Of a stretch of DNA of 64,000 bases, positions 19,926-28,803 are shown piece by piece. The position numbers and the translations under genes were made by a program. Source of the stretch: an uncultured Phycicoccus sp. Lineage in GTDB: Bacteria > Actinomycetota > Actinomycetes > Actinomycetales > Dermatophilaceae. Under the pieces are notes generated by a model, which was not told where the DNA came from, ran no database searches, and worked only from the letters and a program-made list of their open reading frames with translations. Position 1 is the stretch's first letter; each line of letters opens with the position of its first letter. The stretch spans positions 186,001 to 250,000 of the forward strand of contig NZ_CANLZR010000002.1 of NCBI RefSeq assembly GCF_947495705.1, in the 5' to 3' direction.

Positions 19926-21115
19926 GCGGGCAGGCCCAGCCCCTTCGCGAGGACCATCCGCTGGACCTCGGAGGTGCCCTCGCCGATCTCGAGGATCTTC
20001 GCGTCCCGGTAGAAGCGCGCGACCGGGTACTCCTCCATGAAGCCGTTGCCGCCGAAGACCTGGGTCGCGATCCGGGTCGCGGTGACGGCGGCCTCGGAGG
20101 TGTACAGCTTGGCCTTGGCGGCCGCCTGGGTGACCTCCGCGGCCGAGCGGCGCCCGGCCTCGTGCTCGTCCTTGAGCCAGGCCGCCCGGTACGTGAGGAG
20201 GCGGGCGGCGTCCTCCATGACGGCGAGGTCGGCGATGGGGAAGGCGACGCCCTGGTTGACCCCGATGGGGCGACCGAAGGCGGTGCGGGTCGTGGCGTAG
20301 GCGGCGGTCTCCTCGCGCATCCGGGTGATGAGCCCGAGGGCCAGCGCGCTGATCGCGATGCGGCCGTCGTCGAGGGTCTTGAGGAACTGGCGGAAGCCGC
20401 GCCCGCGCTCGCCGAGCAGGTGGTCGGCCGGCACCCGGCAGCCGCTGAAGGACAGCCCGTGGGTGTCGGAGATGTTCCAGCCCAGCTTCCGGTACGCCGG
20501 CTCGACGACGAACCCGGGGGTGCCCGAGGGCACCATGACGGCCGAGATCTCGGGGCGGCCGTCCTCGAGGGTGCCCGTGCGCGCGGTGACGGTGACGACG
20601 GAGGTGATGTCGGTGCCGGAGTTGGTGATGAAGGCCTTCGCGCCGTCGATGACCCACTCGCCGGTGGCGTCGTCGAGGACCGCCTTGGTGCGGGTGGCGC
20701 CGGCGTCGGAGCCGGCGTCCGGCTCGGTGAGGCCGAACCCGGCCAGCGCCCGCCCGGCGACGAGGTCGGGCAGGAAGCGCTGCTTCTGGGCGTCGGTGCC
20801 GTAGGTGAGGATCGGGTTGATGCCGAGCCCGACCCCGGCCGAGAGGGTGATGCCGATGGACTGGTCCACCCGGCCGAGCTCCTCGATGGCGACGCACAGG
20901 CTCGTGAACGCCCCGCCCTCGGAGTGCTCGAGGGACCCGCCGAAGGCCTCGGGGACGACGAGCCCGAACAGCCCGAGCTCGCCCATCGTCGGCACGAGGT
21001 CGGCCGGGAAGTGGTGGTCGCGGTCCCACTCGGCGACGTGCGGCTCGACGGCCTCGGTCGCGAACTCCCGGACGACTGCCCGGAACTCCTCGTGGTCCTT
21101 GCTCAGCTCGAACAT
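19922..21115 (-). CDS. acyl-CoA dehydrogenase (isovaleryl-/glutaryl-CoA dehydrogenase-like)
   Basis: MFELSKDHEEFRAVVREFATEAVEPHVAEWDRDHHFPADLVPTMGELGLFG...QVFGGNGFMEEYPVARFYRDAKILEIGEGTSEVQRM. Confidence 0.95.
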   Translation of the reverse strand: MFELSKDHEEFRAVVREFATEAVEPHVAEWDRDHHFPADLVPTMGELGLFGLVVPEAFGGSLEHSEGGAFTSLCVAIEELGRVDQSIGITLSAGVGLGINPILTYGTDAQKQRFLPDLVAGRALAGFGLTEPDAGSDAGATRTKAVLDDATGEWVIDGAKAFITNSGTDITSVVTVTARTGTLEDGRPEISAVMVPSGTPGFVVEPAYRKLGWNISDTHGLSFSGCRVPADHLLGERGRGFRQFLKTLDDGRIAISALALGLITRMREETAAYATTRTAFGRPIGVNQGVAFPIADLAVMEDAARLLTYRAAWLKDEHEAGRRSAAEVTQAAAKAKLYTSEAAVTATRIATQVFGGNGFMEEYPVARFYRDAKILEIGEGTSEVQRMVLAKGLGLPA

Positions 21116-21177
21116 CGGCGCTCCTTCGCGCTGGGGGCACCGGCTCCGGGTCACGGCGGCCGGCGGGTGGCACGTTC

Positions 21178-21193
21178 TTGACGTTAACGTCAA
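21178..21193. promoter_or_regulatory. perfect 16-bp palindrome, candidate MerR (LiuR-like) operator
   Basis: TTGACGTTAACGTCAA in the divergent intergenic region between the acyl-CoA dehydrogenase and the MerR gene. Confidence 0.7.
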
Positions 21194-21213
21194 CGTAAAG
21201 CAATACTCACCTC

Positions 21214-21633
21214 GTGACAAGCCCGAGCACCACTGCCGCCATGCCGCGGTCCGACGCGTCCCGGACCTGGTCGATCGCCGAGATCGCCGAGGAGTTCGGC
21301 GTCACGCACCGCACCGTGCGGCACTACGAGGACCTCGGCCTCATCTCCCCCGAGCGTCGCGGCACGACGCGGGTCTACCACCGGCGCGACCGCACCCGGC
21401 TCGGCCTGGTCCTGCGCGGCCGGCGCCTCGGCTTCCCGCTCGAGGAGATCCGCACCATCATCGACCTGTACGACGCGCCGCGCGGCCGCCGCAGCCAGCT
21501 CGAGTACGTGCTCGACCAGATCGACGAGCGCCGGGCCGACCTCGAGCAGCGCCGACGCGACATCGAGGCGGCGCTCTCGGAGCTGGACGGGTTCGAGGGT
21601 CGCTGCCGCGAGGACCTGCGCCGGCTGACCTGA
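21214..21633 (+). CDS. MerR family transcriptional regulator
   Basis: TWSIAEIAEEFGVTHRTVRHYEDLGLISPERRGTTRVYHRRDRTRLGLVLRGRRLGFPLEEI. Confidence 0.92.
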   Translation: MTSPSTTAAMPRSDASRTWSIAEIAEEFGVTHRTVRHYEDLGLISPERRGTTRVYHRRDRTRLGLVLRGRRLGFPLEEIRTIIDLYDAPRGRRSQLEYVLDQIDERRADLEQRRRDIEAALSELDGFEGRCREDLRRLT

Positions 21634-21898
21634 CGGGGCGAGGCCTGGCCCCGGGCCGCCCGCTCCGCCCCGGAGAGAGCAAGCATGCGACCCGAGGCCG
21701 CCCACCTCTGGCCGGTGACGGCCCTGCAACCGTCACCTCTTCGCTCGGCCGGTGGCGGACTTCCGTCCCGTCCCACCGCACCGGTACACGACGACCACCC
21801 GCCAGGGATCTATCGCCGTGACATCGATCCTCGCCCGTGGGCGACCCGTTGTGAATGACCCGATCGAGCCATCTCGCCCCGTCGGGCCGCTCGGGCGG

Positions 21899-22813
21899 TC
21901 AGCCCCGCAGGAAGGCGTCGATCTCGGCCCGGGTCGGCGCGGTGTCGGGGCCGCGCCGGGTGACCTTGATGGCGGCCGCGGCGTTGGCGCGTACCGCCGC
22001 GTCGGCCCACCCGGCGCCCGCCGCGCGCTCCGCGAGCAGCACCCCGGTGTGGGTGTCGCCGGCGCCGTTGGTGTCCAGGGGCCGCCGCGGGTGACCGGGC
22101 ACGAAGACCTGCCGGCCCTCGCTGCGGACCAGGCACCCTCGGGGGCCGTCGCGCACGATGACGACGGCACCCTCGGGCAGCAGGGTGGCGAGCACCTCGG
22201 CGCTCTCGGTGATGCCGTCGACCCCGGCGAGCGCGGCCGACTCCTCGGCGTTGCCGGTCCAGACAGTGGTCCGCGCGAGGACCGCGTCGCGGACGGCCGG
22301 GGGCACCTCGACGAAGGTGGCTCCCGGGTCGAGGACGACGTGGACCCCGGTGGCGAGGGTGTCGAGCCAGGTGACGAGCGGCTCCGTCGTGCGGCCGACG
22401 AGCGAGTACCCGCTGATGCAGACGAGGTCACCGGCGGTGGGGGCGCTCATCGCAAGGGAGTCGACCGTGATCTCCCGTTCGGCCCCCTGGGTCGTCACGA
22501 AGGTCCGTTCGGCGCCCGGCTCGACGAGCACGACGCACACGCCGGTGTCGACGTCCAGCACGGGCTCGGCCGACAGGCTGACGCCGTCGGCTTCGAGGGC
22601 CTGGCGGATCAGGTCGCCGTTCGGCCCCGTGCCCACGGCCCCGGCATGGACGGCCCGGGCGCCGGACCGGGCGGCGGCGAGGAGGATGGTGACCGCTCCC
22701 CCGGCGTACCGGCGGTAGGAGGACGCCATGACGTTGCCGCCCCGGCGGGGCAGCCCGGGGACCTCCATGACGGCGTCGACGAGCGCCTGCGCGGTGTGGA
22801 TGACCCGGGTCAT
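21899..22813 (-). CDS. PfkB family carbohydrate kinase
   Basis: MTRVIHTAQALVDAVMEVPGLPRRGGNVMASSYRRYAGGAVTILLAAARSGA...RRPLDTNGAGDTHTGVLLAE; PfkB signature. Confidence 0.9.
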   Translation of the reverse strand: MTRVIHTAQALVDAVMEVPGLPRRGGNVMASSYRRYAGGAVTILLAAARSGARAVHAGAVGTGPNGDLIRQALEADGVSLSAEPVLDVDTGVCVVLVEPGAERTFVTTQGAEREITVDSLAMSAPTAGDLVCISGYSLVGRTTEPLVTWLDTLATGVHVVLDPGATFVEVPPAVRDAVLARTTVWTGNAEESAALAGVDGITESAEVLATLLPEGAVVIVRDGPRGCLVRSEGRQVFVPGHPRRPLDTNGAGDTHTGVLLAERAAGAGWADAAVRANAAAAIKVTRRGPDTAPTRAEIDAFLRG

Positions 22814-22835
22814 GGGCCCGACCCTATGCCGGGGG

Positions 22836-23696
22836 TCAGCCGACCCGGCTGCGGACCTCGTACAGCTCGGGGAAGAAGGTGAGGTCCAGGGCCCGGCGCA
22901 GGAAGTCCACGCCGCTCGAGCCGCCGGTGCCGGCCTTGTGGCCGATCGTGCGGGTCACGACCTGGAGGTGGCGGAAGCGCCACTGCTGGAAGAGGTCTTC
23001 GACGTCGACGAGCTCCTCGCACGTCTCGTAGACCCCCCAGTGCTCGGCGGGGGCGGCGTACACGGCCGCGACGACCTCGACGAGGGCCGGCACGAGCCGG
23101 TAGGGCAGGGTGACGTCGCGCTCGAGCACCTCGGCGGGCACGGGGTAGCCCCGGCGGGCGAGCAGCCGGAGGAACTCGTCGTACAGGGTGGGCTCGGCCA
23201 GGAGGGCGCCGAGATCGTCCCGCGCGGCGGCGTCGTGCTCGAACACCCGCACCATCTCGGCGTTCTTGTTCCCGAGGAGGAACTCGACGGCGCGGTACTG
23301 GTGGCTCTGGAAGCCCGAGCTGGTGGCGAGGAAGGGCCGGATCTGGGCGTACTCGCTCGGGGTGAGCGTCGCCAGCACGTCCCACATCTCCACGAGCTGG
23401 CGCTGCACGTGCTTGACCCGGGCGAGGCGCTTGAGCGCCGGTGCGAGCTCGTCCGCCGCGAGCAGGGACCGGGCGGACCGCAGCTCGTGGAGCAGCAGCT
23501 TGAGCCACAGCTCGGCGACCTGGTGCTGGACGATGAACAGCAGCTCGTCGTGCTGCGGCGGCGAGCTGCGGGGGTGCTGCGCCGACAGCAGGGTGTCGAG
23601 GTCCAGGTAGTCGGCGTACGACATCGCGGCGCCGAAGTCCCGCGAGATGCCCTCCTCCAGCGCGCGCTGGGCCCGGTCGACCGCGTCGTCACTCAT
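22836..23696 (-). CDS. kynA: tryptophan 2,3-dioxygenase
   Basis: SYADYLDLDTLLSAQHP...HDELLFIVQHQVAELWLKLLLHEL...SGFQSHQYRAVEFLLGNKN; strong TDO signature. Confidence 0.93.
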   Translation of the reverse strand: MSDDAVDRAQRALEEGISRDFGAAMSYADYLDLDTLLSAQHPRSSPPQHDELLFIVQHQVAELWLKLLLHELRSARSLLAADELAPALKRLARVKHVQRQLVEMWDVLATLTPSEYAQIRPFLATSSGFQSHQYRAVEFLLGNKNAEMVRVFEHDAAARDDLGALLAEPTLYDEFLRLLARRGYPVPAEVLERDVTLPYRLVPALVEVVAAVYAAPAEHWGVYETCEELVDVEDLFQQWRFRHLQVVTRTIGHKAGTGGSSGVDFLRRALDLTFFPELYEVRSRVG

Positions 23697-23729
23697 GCGG
23701 TCATCGTGCCATCGGCGCCGGGCCGGGCG

Positions 23730-24293
23730 TCAGCGCCCCGGCCAGGACGACAGGATCCGCGCAGCGAGCCCGCCGGGGACCTCGGCGGCGGTGTCGAGCA
23801 CGAGGTCGAGACCGGCCCGGTCGACCGGTGGAGCGGGCGGCGGCGCCGGGGCACCCTTGGCGAGGTCGCGCGCGGCCGCCCGGGCTGCCGTGCGCGCCGC
23901 AGCCGTCGCGGGGTCGACGTCGAGCCAGCACGTCGTGACCGAGCGCGCCCCGAGGCCCAGGCCCCAGGACCGCCACGCGGACCCGTCCGCGGCCTCCCGG
24001 GTGAACGGGGCGACCGCCACCGCGTCGACGCCCGCGCGCAGGCAGTCCGCGAGGACGGCGGCGAGGCAGGCGTACCGCGCGTCGCGCAGCGCGGCGAACC
24101 GGGGCGCGTCGAGGTCCGCGGCGACGCCGAGGCCGGCGGCGACGGCCTCGACGAGCGGGGTGCTCACGCTGTCGAGGTCGACGAGGGCGGCCCGCCGCCC
24201 GCCCGCCACGAGCGCCCCGACCGTCGTCTTGCCCGCCCCGGGGGCCCCGCCGACGCAGAGCAGGCGCCCCGGGTCGGCGGGGCGGGTGGTCAT
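23730..24293 (-). CDS. P-loop NTPase / small-molecule kinase-like protein
   Basis: MTTRPADPGRLLCVGGAPGAGKTTVGALVAGGRRAALVDLDSVS; Walker A; ATGA overlap with the upstream aldolase. Confidence 0.72.
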   Translation of the reverse strand: MTTRPADPGRLLCVGGAPGAGKTTVGALVAGGRRAALVDLDSVSTPLVEAVAAGLGVAADLDAPRFAALRDARYACLAAVLADCLRAGVDAVAVAPFTREAADGSAWRSWGLGLGARSVTTCWLDVDPATAAARTAARAAARDLAKGAPAPPPAPPVDRAGLDLVLDTAAEVPGGLAARILSSWPGR

Positions 24294-25324
24294 GCCTGCT
24301 CGCCCACCGCGCCCAGGTACCACTGCGGCCCGATGAGCGAGGCCACCTCGGCCTGGTCGACGGGGGTGTACGCCGGGCGGCCACGCCCCTCGAGGACCTC
24401 GGCGAGCTCGTCGAGCCGACGGGCCGCGAGGTCGGCGCCGGCCCGCCTCGCCGCGGCGTCCATCCGGCCGACGGCGTCGCCCCAGATCGCGCGGCCGGCC
24501 ATGAAGCCGCTGCACCCGTGGTCGGCGGCGACGTCGAGCTGGGTGCGGAAGCCCTCGAAGGTCACCCCGGCCGACAGCAGCACCCACGGGCCGGAGACCG
24601 CCTCGTCCAGGGCCTGGCAGGCCTCGTGTGCCGCGTCGAGGTCGGTGAGGTCCAGGACCGGGAACTCCACCTTCATGATGTCGGCGCCCGCCTCCCGGAA
24701 CGAGCGGGCCGAGGACAGGACGCTGCGACGGCGCACCGCCCGCACGGCCGGGTCGGCGAGGTCCTCGTCACCGGTCGGGAACCACAGCGGCTCGACGACG
24801 AGCGGCAGCTGGTGCGCCCGGCAGGCGGCGGCGGCCTCGGCGACGACCGCGTGCTGCTGGGCGACGACGTCGGCGTCCTGGTCGTCGCGGTGGAAGACGA
24901 CGAGCTTGGCGGCGTCGGCGCCGAGGGCCGCGAGCACGGCGGGGTCCCAGCCCGGCTTCAGCTTCAGCTCGGTGTCGAAGCCGACGGCGCTCGAGGGCTC
25001 GTAGTACAGGTCCTCGATGCCGCTGAGAATGCCGACGTCCCCGGGGACCGCCCCGGCGGCGATGGCCTGGCCGAAGCTCCACACCGGGTCGATGAGCACC
25101 GAGGTGGAGTGCTGTGCGAGCACGCGGATCATGTCGAGCTTGGACTCGACGACCTCGTCGAAACCGACCCTGTCGAGGTCGGCGTCGAAGAGCTTGAGGT
25201 AGTTCTCGGGATGGTCGATGGCCATCGTGCGGATGTGTCCGGCGGCGTCGCTGATGCGGGCGAGGCGACGGCGCAGACCGATCGAGGAGGAAAGTGGGCT
25301 CTGGGGTGTTGACAGCGCTGTCAT
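24290..25324 (-). CDS. LacD/YihT-like class I aldolase (tagatose-bisphosphate aldolase-like)
   Basis: RLARISDAAGHIRTMAIDHPENYLKLFDADLDRVGFDEVVESKLDMIRVLAQHSTSVLIDPVWSFG...VLLSAGVTFEGFRTQLDVAADHGCSGFMAGRAIWGDAV. Confidence 0.75.
   Translation of the reverse strand: MTALSTPQSPLSSSIGLRRRLARISDAAGHIRTMAIDHPENYLKLFDADLDRVGFDEVVESKLDMIRVLAQHSTSVLIDPVWSFGQAIAAGAVPGDVGILSGIEDLYYEPSSAVGFDTELKLKPGWDPAVLAALGADAAKLVVFHRDDQDADVVAQQHAVVAEAAAACRAHQLPLVVEPLWFPTGDEDLADPAVRAVRRRSVLSSARSFREAGADIMKVEFPVLDLTDLDAAHEACQALDEAVSGPWVLLSAGVTFEGFRTQLDVAADHGCSGFMAGRAIWGDAVGRMDAAARRAGADLAARRLDELAEVLEGRGRPAYTPVDQAEVASLIGPQWYLGAVGEQA
25310..25323. promoter_or_regulatory. candidate LacI-family operator 1
   Basis: TGACAGCGCTGTCA perfect palindrome with central CG; overlaps the predicted aldolase start codon (25324-25322). 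Confidence 0.8.
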
Positions 25325-25378
25325 ACCGCCTTACGGTACTTGAAACACCGGATGGGAACAAGGTCCGGACGCAAGATT

Positions 25379-25390
25379 GACAGCGCTGTC
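25379..25390. promoter_or_regulatory. candidate LacI-family operator 2
   Basis: GACAGCGCTGTC perfect palindrome, identical 12-bp core to operator 1, centre-to-centre 68 bp; upstream of the LacC-like kinase. Confidence 0.8.
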
Positions 25391-25412
25391 GCTCTGGGCG
25401 AGGAGGCCCCCG

Positions 25413-26363
25413 TTGCTGGTCGTGACCCCCAACACGTGCATCGACGTGACGACGTGGCTCGCCACGCTCACGCCCGGCACGGTGAGCCGGTCGACCCGCA
25501 CCGTCTCGACCGCGGGCGGCAAGGGCGTCAACGTCTGCCGCACCATGCGGGTCCTCGGGCGCTCCCCTCGCCTCCTCGGCCTCGCCCCCGCCGAGGACCA
25601 CCGCCTCGAGCAGCTGCTCGAGGCCGAGGGCACCGACTTCGTCCCCGTGCCGCACCGCGGCCAGGGCCGGATCGCGATGATCTTCCTCGAGGACGGCGGG
25701 CGGGTGACCGTCGTCAACGGGCGCGGCCCCGAGCCGCAGGACTGGGACACCGAGTCACTGCTCCCCCGTGTCCGCGCCGAGCTCGCACAGGCCCCAGCCG
25801 TCGCCTGCTCCGGCTCCCTGCCCCCGGGCCTGCCCGACACCTTCTACGCCGACGTCGTCACGGCCGCGCACGAGAGTGGGGTCGAGGCCTTCGTCGACGC
25901 GGCCCCCGCCGTTCTCGCCGCCACCCTGCCCAGCGGGCCGGACCTCGTCAGCCCGAACGTCGGCGAGGCGGAGGCGCTCCTGTACGGCCGCACCGACGAG
26001 CACGTCGAGGAGTCCGGCGACGACCTCCCCGAGCGCTGCCTCGAGGCCTCCCGGACACTGCACGGCCGCGGGGCCCGTCGCGCCGTCGTCACGGCCGGGT
26101 CGCACGGCGCGGCGCTCACGACCGCGTCCGGCAGCTGGTGGATCGGCGCCGCCCGGGTGCCCGTGGTCAACCCCATCGGGGCCGGCGACTCCTTCCTCGC
26201 CGGCTGCTGCGACGCCATCCTCGGGGGCGCCGCCGACGTCGAGGCCGTCCGGCACGGCATGGCGGTCGCGGCCGCCGCCGTCCAGCACGAGAGGGGCGGC
26301 ATGCTCGACGCGGCTCTCGTCGCCCCGGCCCTCGCCCTGCTCCCGGCCGGAGTGCCCGCATGA
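25413..26363 (+). CDS. 1-phosphofructokinase / tagatose-6-phosphate kinase-like hexose kinase (PfkB family, LacC-like)
   Basis: LLVVTPNTCIDVTTWLATLTPGTVSRSTRTVSTAGGKGVNVCRTMRVLG; start moved from TTG 25377 (in the operator) to TTG 25413, preceded by GAGGAGG. Confidence 0.85.
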   Translation: MLVVTPNTCIDVTTWLATLTPGTVSRSTRTVSTAGGKGVNVCRTMRVLGRSPRLLGLAPAEDHRLEQLLEAEGTDFVPVPHRGQGRIAMIFLEDGGRVTVVNGRGPEPQDWDTESLLPRVRAELAQAPAVACSGSLPPGLPDTFYADVVTAAHESGVEAFVDAAPAVLAATLPSGPDLVSPNVGEAEALLYGRTDEHVEESGDDLPERCLEASRTLHGRGARRAVVTAGSHGAALTTASGSWWIGAARVPVVNPIGAGDSFLAGCCDAILGGAADVEAVRHGMAVAAAAVQHERGGMLDAALVAPALALLPAGVPA

Positions 26364-27364
26364 GCCGCCCGACGATCTACGACGTCGCCCGCGAGTCGGG
26401 CTACTCCATCAAGACCGTCTCCCGGGTCATCAACGAGGCCCCGAACGTCCGGGACGAGACCGTCGCCCGGGTGCGGGCGGCGATCGAGCTCCTCCAGTAC
26501 CACCCCGACCCTGCGGCCCAGCGCCTCGGCGGAGGGAAGCTGCCGACCATCGGCGTCCTCGTCGACTCCATCGACGACCCCTTCTTCGCCCAGGTCGTCG
26601 CCGTCATCGAGGCCCGGGCCATGGACGTCGGGATGGACGTCCTCGTCGCGTCCACCGGCATGGACCAGACCCGCATGCGCACCCAGATCCAGCGCCTCGC
26701 CCGCCGCGGGGTGGCCGGGCTCGTCATCGCCCCGTTCGGTGACGAGAAGGTGGTGGCCGAGGCCCTTCCGCACGACGTGCCCGTCGTCGTCATCGACCGC
26801 AAGTGCGGCGTCACCGACAAGGACGTCGTCCGGGTCACCGACGAGCAGGGTGCGACCGACGCGGTGCGCCACCTCGTCGCCCGGGGCCACCGGCGCATCG
26901 GCTTCCTCGGCAAGACCTCGGCCTTCACCACCCTCGTCGACCGGTACGCCGGGTACGAGCGGGCGCTCGGCGAGGCCGGGATCGAGGTCGACCCGCGACT
27001 CGTCGAGACCCGGGCCTGGTCCGCCGAGGAGGCCTACCCCTACGCCCTCGCCATGCTCGCCACTCCCGAGGCTCCCACCGCCGTCTTCGCCGCCTCCCCG
27101 ATGATGGGGCTCGGCGTGCTGCGCGCCCAGCGGCGCCTGCACCGCCAGGACGTCGCTCTCGTCATCTTCGGCGACTACCCCGTGGCCGAGCTGATGACGC
27201 CCCCCACGACGGTCGTCGACCAACGGCCGGGCGCCATCGCCGACACCGCCTTCGACCTCCTCGCCCGCCGGATCCAGGACCCGGGGGCCGAGGTGCTCGA
27301 CACCGTCCTGCCGACCCTCCTCGTCCCCCGCGGCTCCGGTGAGCTCGCCCCGAGGGGCTCGTGA
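26360..27364 (+). CDS. LacI family transcriptional regulator
   Basis: MSRPTIYDVARESGYSIKTVSRVINEAPNVRDETVARVRAAIELLQYHPDPAAQRL; HTH plus periplasmic-binding-like domain. Confidence 0.93.
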   Translation: MSRPTIYDVARESGYSIKTVSRVINEAPNVRDETVARVRAAIELLQYHPDPAAQRLGGGKLPTIGVLVDSIDDPFFAQVVAVIEARAMDVGMDVLVASTGMDQTRMRTQIQRLARRGVAGLVIAPFGDEKVVAEALPHDVPVVVIDRKCGVTDKDVVRVTDEQGATDAVRHLVARGHRRIGFLGKTSAFTTLVDRYAGYERALGEAGIEVDPRLVETRAWSAEEAYPYALAMLATPEAPTAVFAASPMMGLGVLRAQRRLHRQDVALVIFGDYPVAELMTPPTTVVDQRPGAIADTAFDLLARRIQDPGAEVLDTVLPTLLVPRGSGELAPRGS

Positions 27365-28803
27365 TGGCCGTCGTCGACCTGGGCTTCGACCTGGGCACCA
27401 CCATGACCAAGGTGAGCGCCGTCGCCGACGACGGCACCCGCGTCCTCGACCGCTCGCTGGCGACCGCCTGGCGCGAGACCGGCGAAGGCCGCGTCGAGCG
27501 CACCGCGGCGTCCGTCGTCGAGGCCGTCGAGCAGCTGCTCGCCGAGGTCGGCGAGGCCCTGGCCCCCGGCACCAGCGTCCGGTCCGTCGGGTTCACCTCG
27601 ATGGCCGAGGCAGGCGTCCTCGTCGACGCCGCCGGCCGCGCGCACAGCCCCGTCATCGCGTGGTACGACCCCCGGGGCACCGAGCACGCGGAGGCCCTGC
27701 CCCCCGCCCTGGCCCATGCCTTCCCCGCGATGACCGGCCTGCCGGTCAGCCACGTCGCCTCCCTCTTCAAGCTGCTGTGGCTGCGCGACCAGGGGGTCGA
27801 CCTCCAGGGGCTGCAGTGGCTCTCGGTCCCCGAGTGGGTCATCCTCCGCCTCGGGGGCCGCCGGGTGGCCGAGCTCTCCCTGCTCGGGCGCACCGGCCTG
27901 CTCGACGTGCACACGAACCGCGCCTGGGCGCCGGCGCTTGACCACCTCGGGGTGGGCCCGGACCTGCTCCCCGAGATCGTCGAGGCCGGATCCCCGGCCG
28001 GGACCATCCGCGCCGACCACCCCGTCGCCGCCGTCCGCGGGGCGGTCCTCACCGTCGCGGGGCACGACCACGCCGTCGCCGCCGCAGCGGCCGGGTGCGG
28101 CTCACCGGGGTCGGCCCTCGACAGCTTCGGCACCGCCGAGGCCTACGTCGCCTCCGCCTCGCGCGTCCCCGCCCCCGACGTCGTCCGCGACCTCGCCCTC
28201 CAGGGCATCTCGGTCTACCCGCACGTCGTCCGCGGCAGCACCGGCTTCATCGGCGGGACCCGCACCGGCCTCGTCCTCAAGCGGGTCCTGCGGGTCCTCG
28301 GCGCCGAGCGCGACCCGGCCCGCGGGGAGCTCGACACCGCCACCCTCGCGCTCGCCCCCGGCGAGACCGCCGACGTGCGGGTCACCGGGTTCGCGATGGA
28401 GGACCACGAGGTCGCGATCCACCTCGGGTCCGAGGCCCACACCTCCGCGCACGTGTGGCGAGCCGCCCTCGACGGAGGCACCACCCGGGGGCGCCGGCTG
28501 CTCGGCATCCTCCGGGCGGCCGACGTCCCCGTCGAGCGGCTCGTCGTCGCGGGCGGCTGGACCCGGATGCGGTCGGTCGTCCAGGCCCGCCGCGACCTGG
28601 CCCCCGTCGTCGAGGTCGCCGACATCGAACAGCCCGGGACGTGGGGGGCCGCCCGCTTCGGCGCGTGGGCCGCCCGACAGCCCGAGGCCACCCAGGGCGA
28701 CCGCCGGCCGCCCGCCGAGTGGTTCAGCCGCCACCGCGCCGCTTCCAGACCCTCGCAGGACCCCACGCCCAGCACCGCACTCACCCAGGAGATCACCCCG
28801 TGA
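27364..28803 (+). CDS. FGGY family carbohydrate kinase
   Basis: MAVVDLGFDLGTTMTKVSAVADDGTRVLDRSLATAWRE...VAGHDHAVAAAAAG...RLVVAGGWTRM. Confidence 0.88.
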   Translation: MAVVDLGFDLGTTMTKVSAVADDGTRVLDRSLATAWRETGEGRVERTAASVVEAVEQLLAEVGEALAPGTSVRSVGFTSMAEAGVLVDAAGRAHSPVIAWYDPRGTEHAEALPPALAHAFPAMTGLPVSHVASLFKLLWLRDQGVDLQGLQWLSVPEWVILRLGGRRVAELSLLGRTGLLDVHTNRAWAPALDHLGVGPDLLPEIVEAGSPAGTIRADHPVAAVRGAVLTVAGHDHAVAAAAAGCGSPGSALDSFGTAEAYVASASRVPAPDVVRDLALQGISVYPHVVRGSTGFIGGTRTGLVLKRVLRVLGAERDPARGELDTATLALAPGETADVRVTGFAMEDHEVAIHLGSEAHTSAHVWRAALDGGTTRGRRLLGILRAADVPVERLVVAGGWTRMRSVVQARRDLAPVVEVADIEQPGTWGAARFGAWAARQPEATQGDRRPPAEWFSRHRAASRPSQDPTPSTALTQEITP

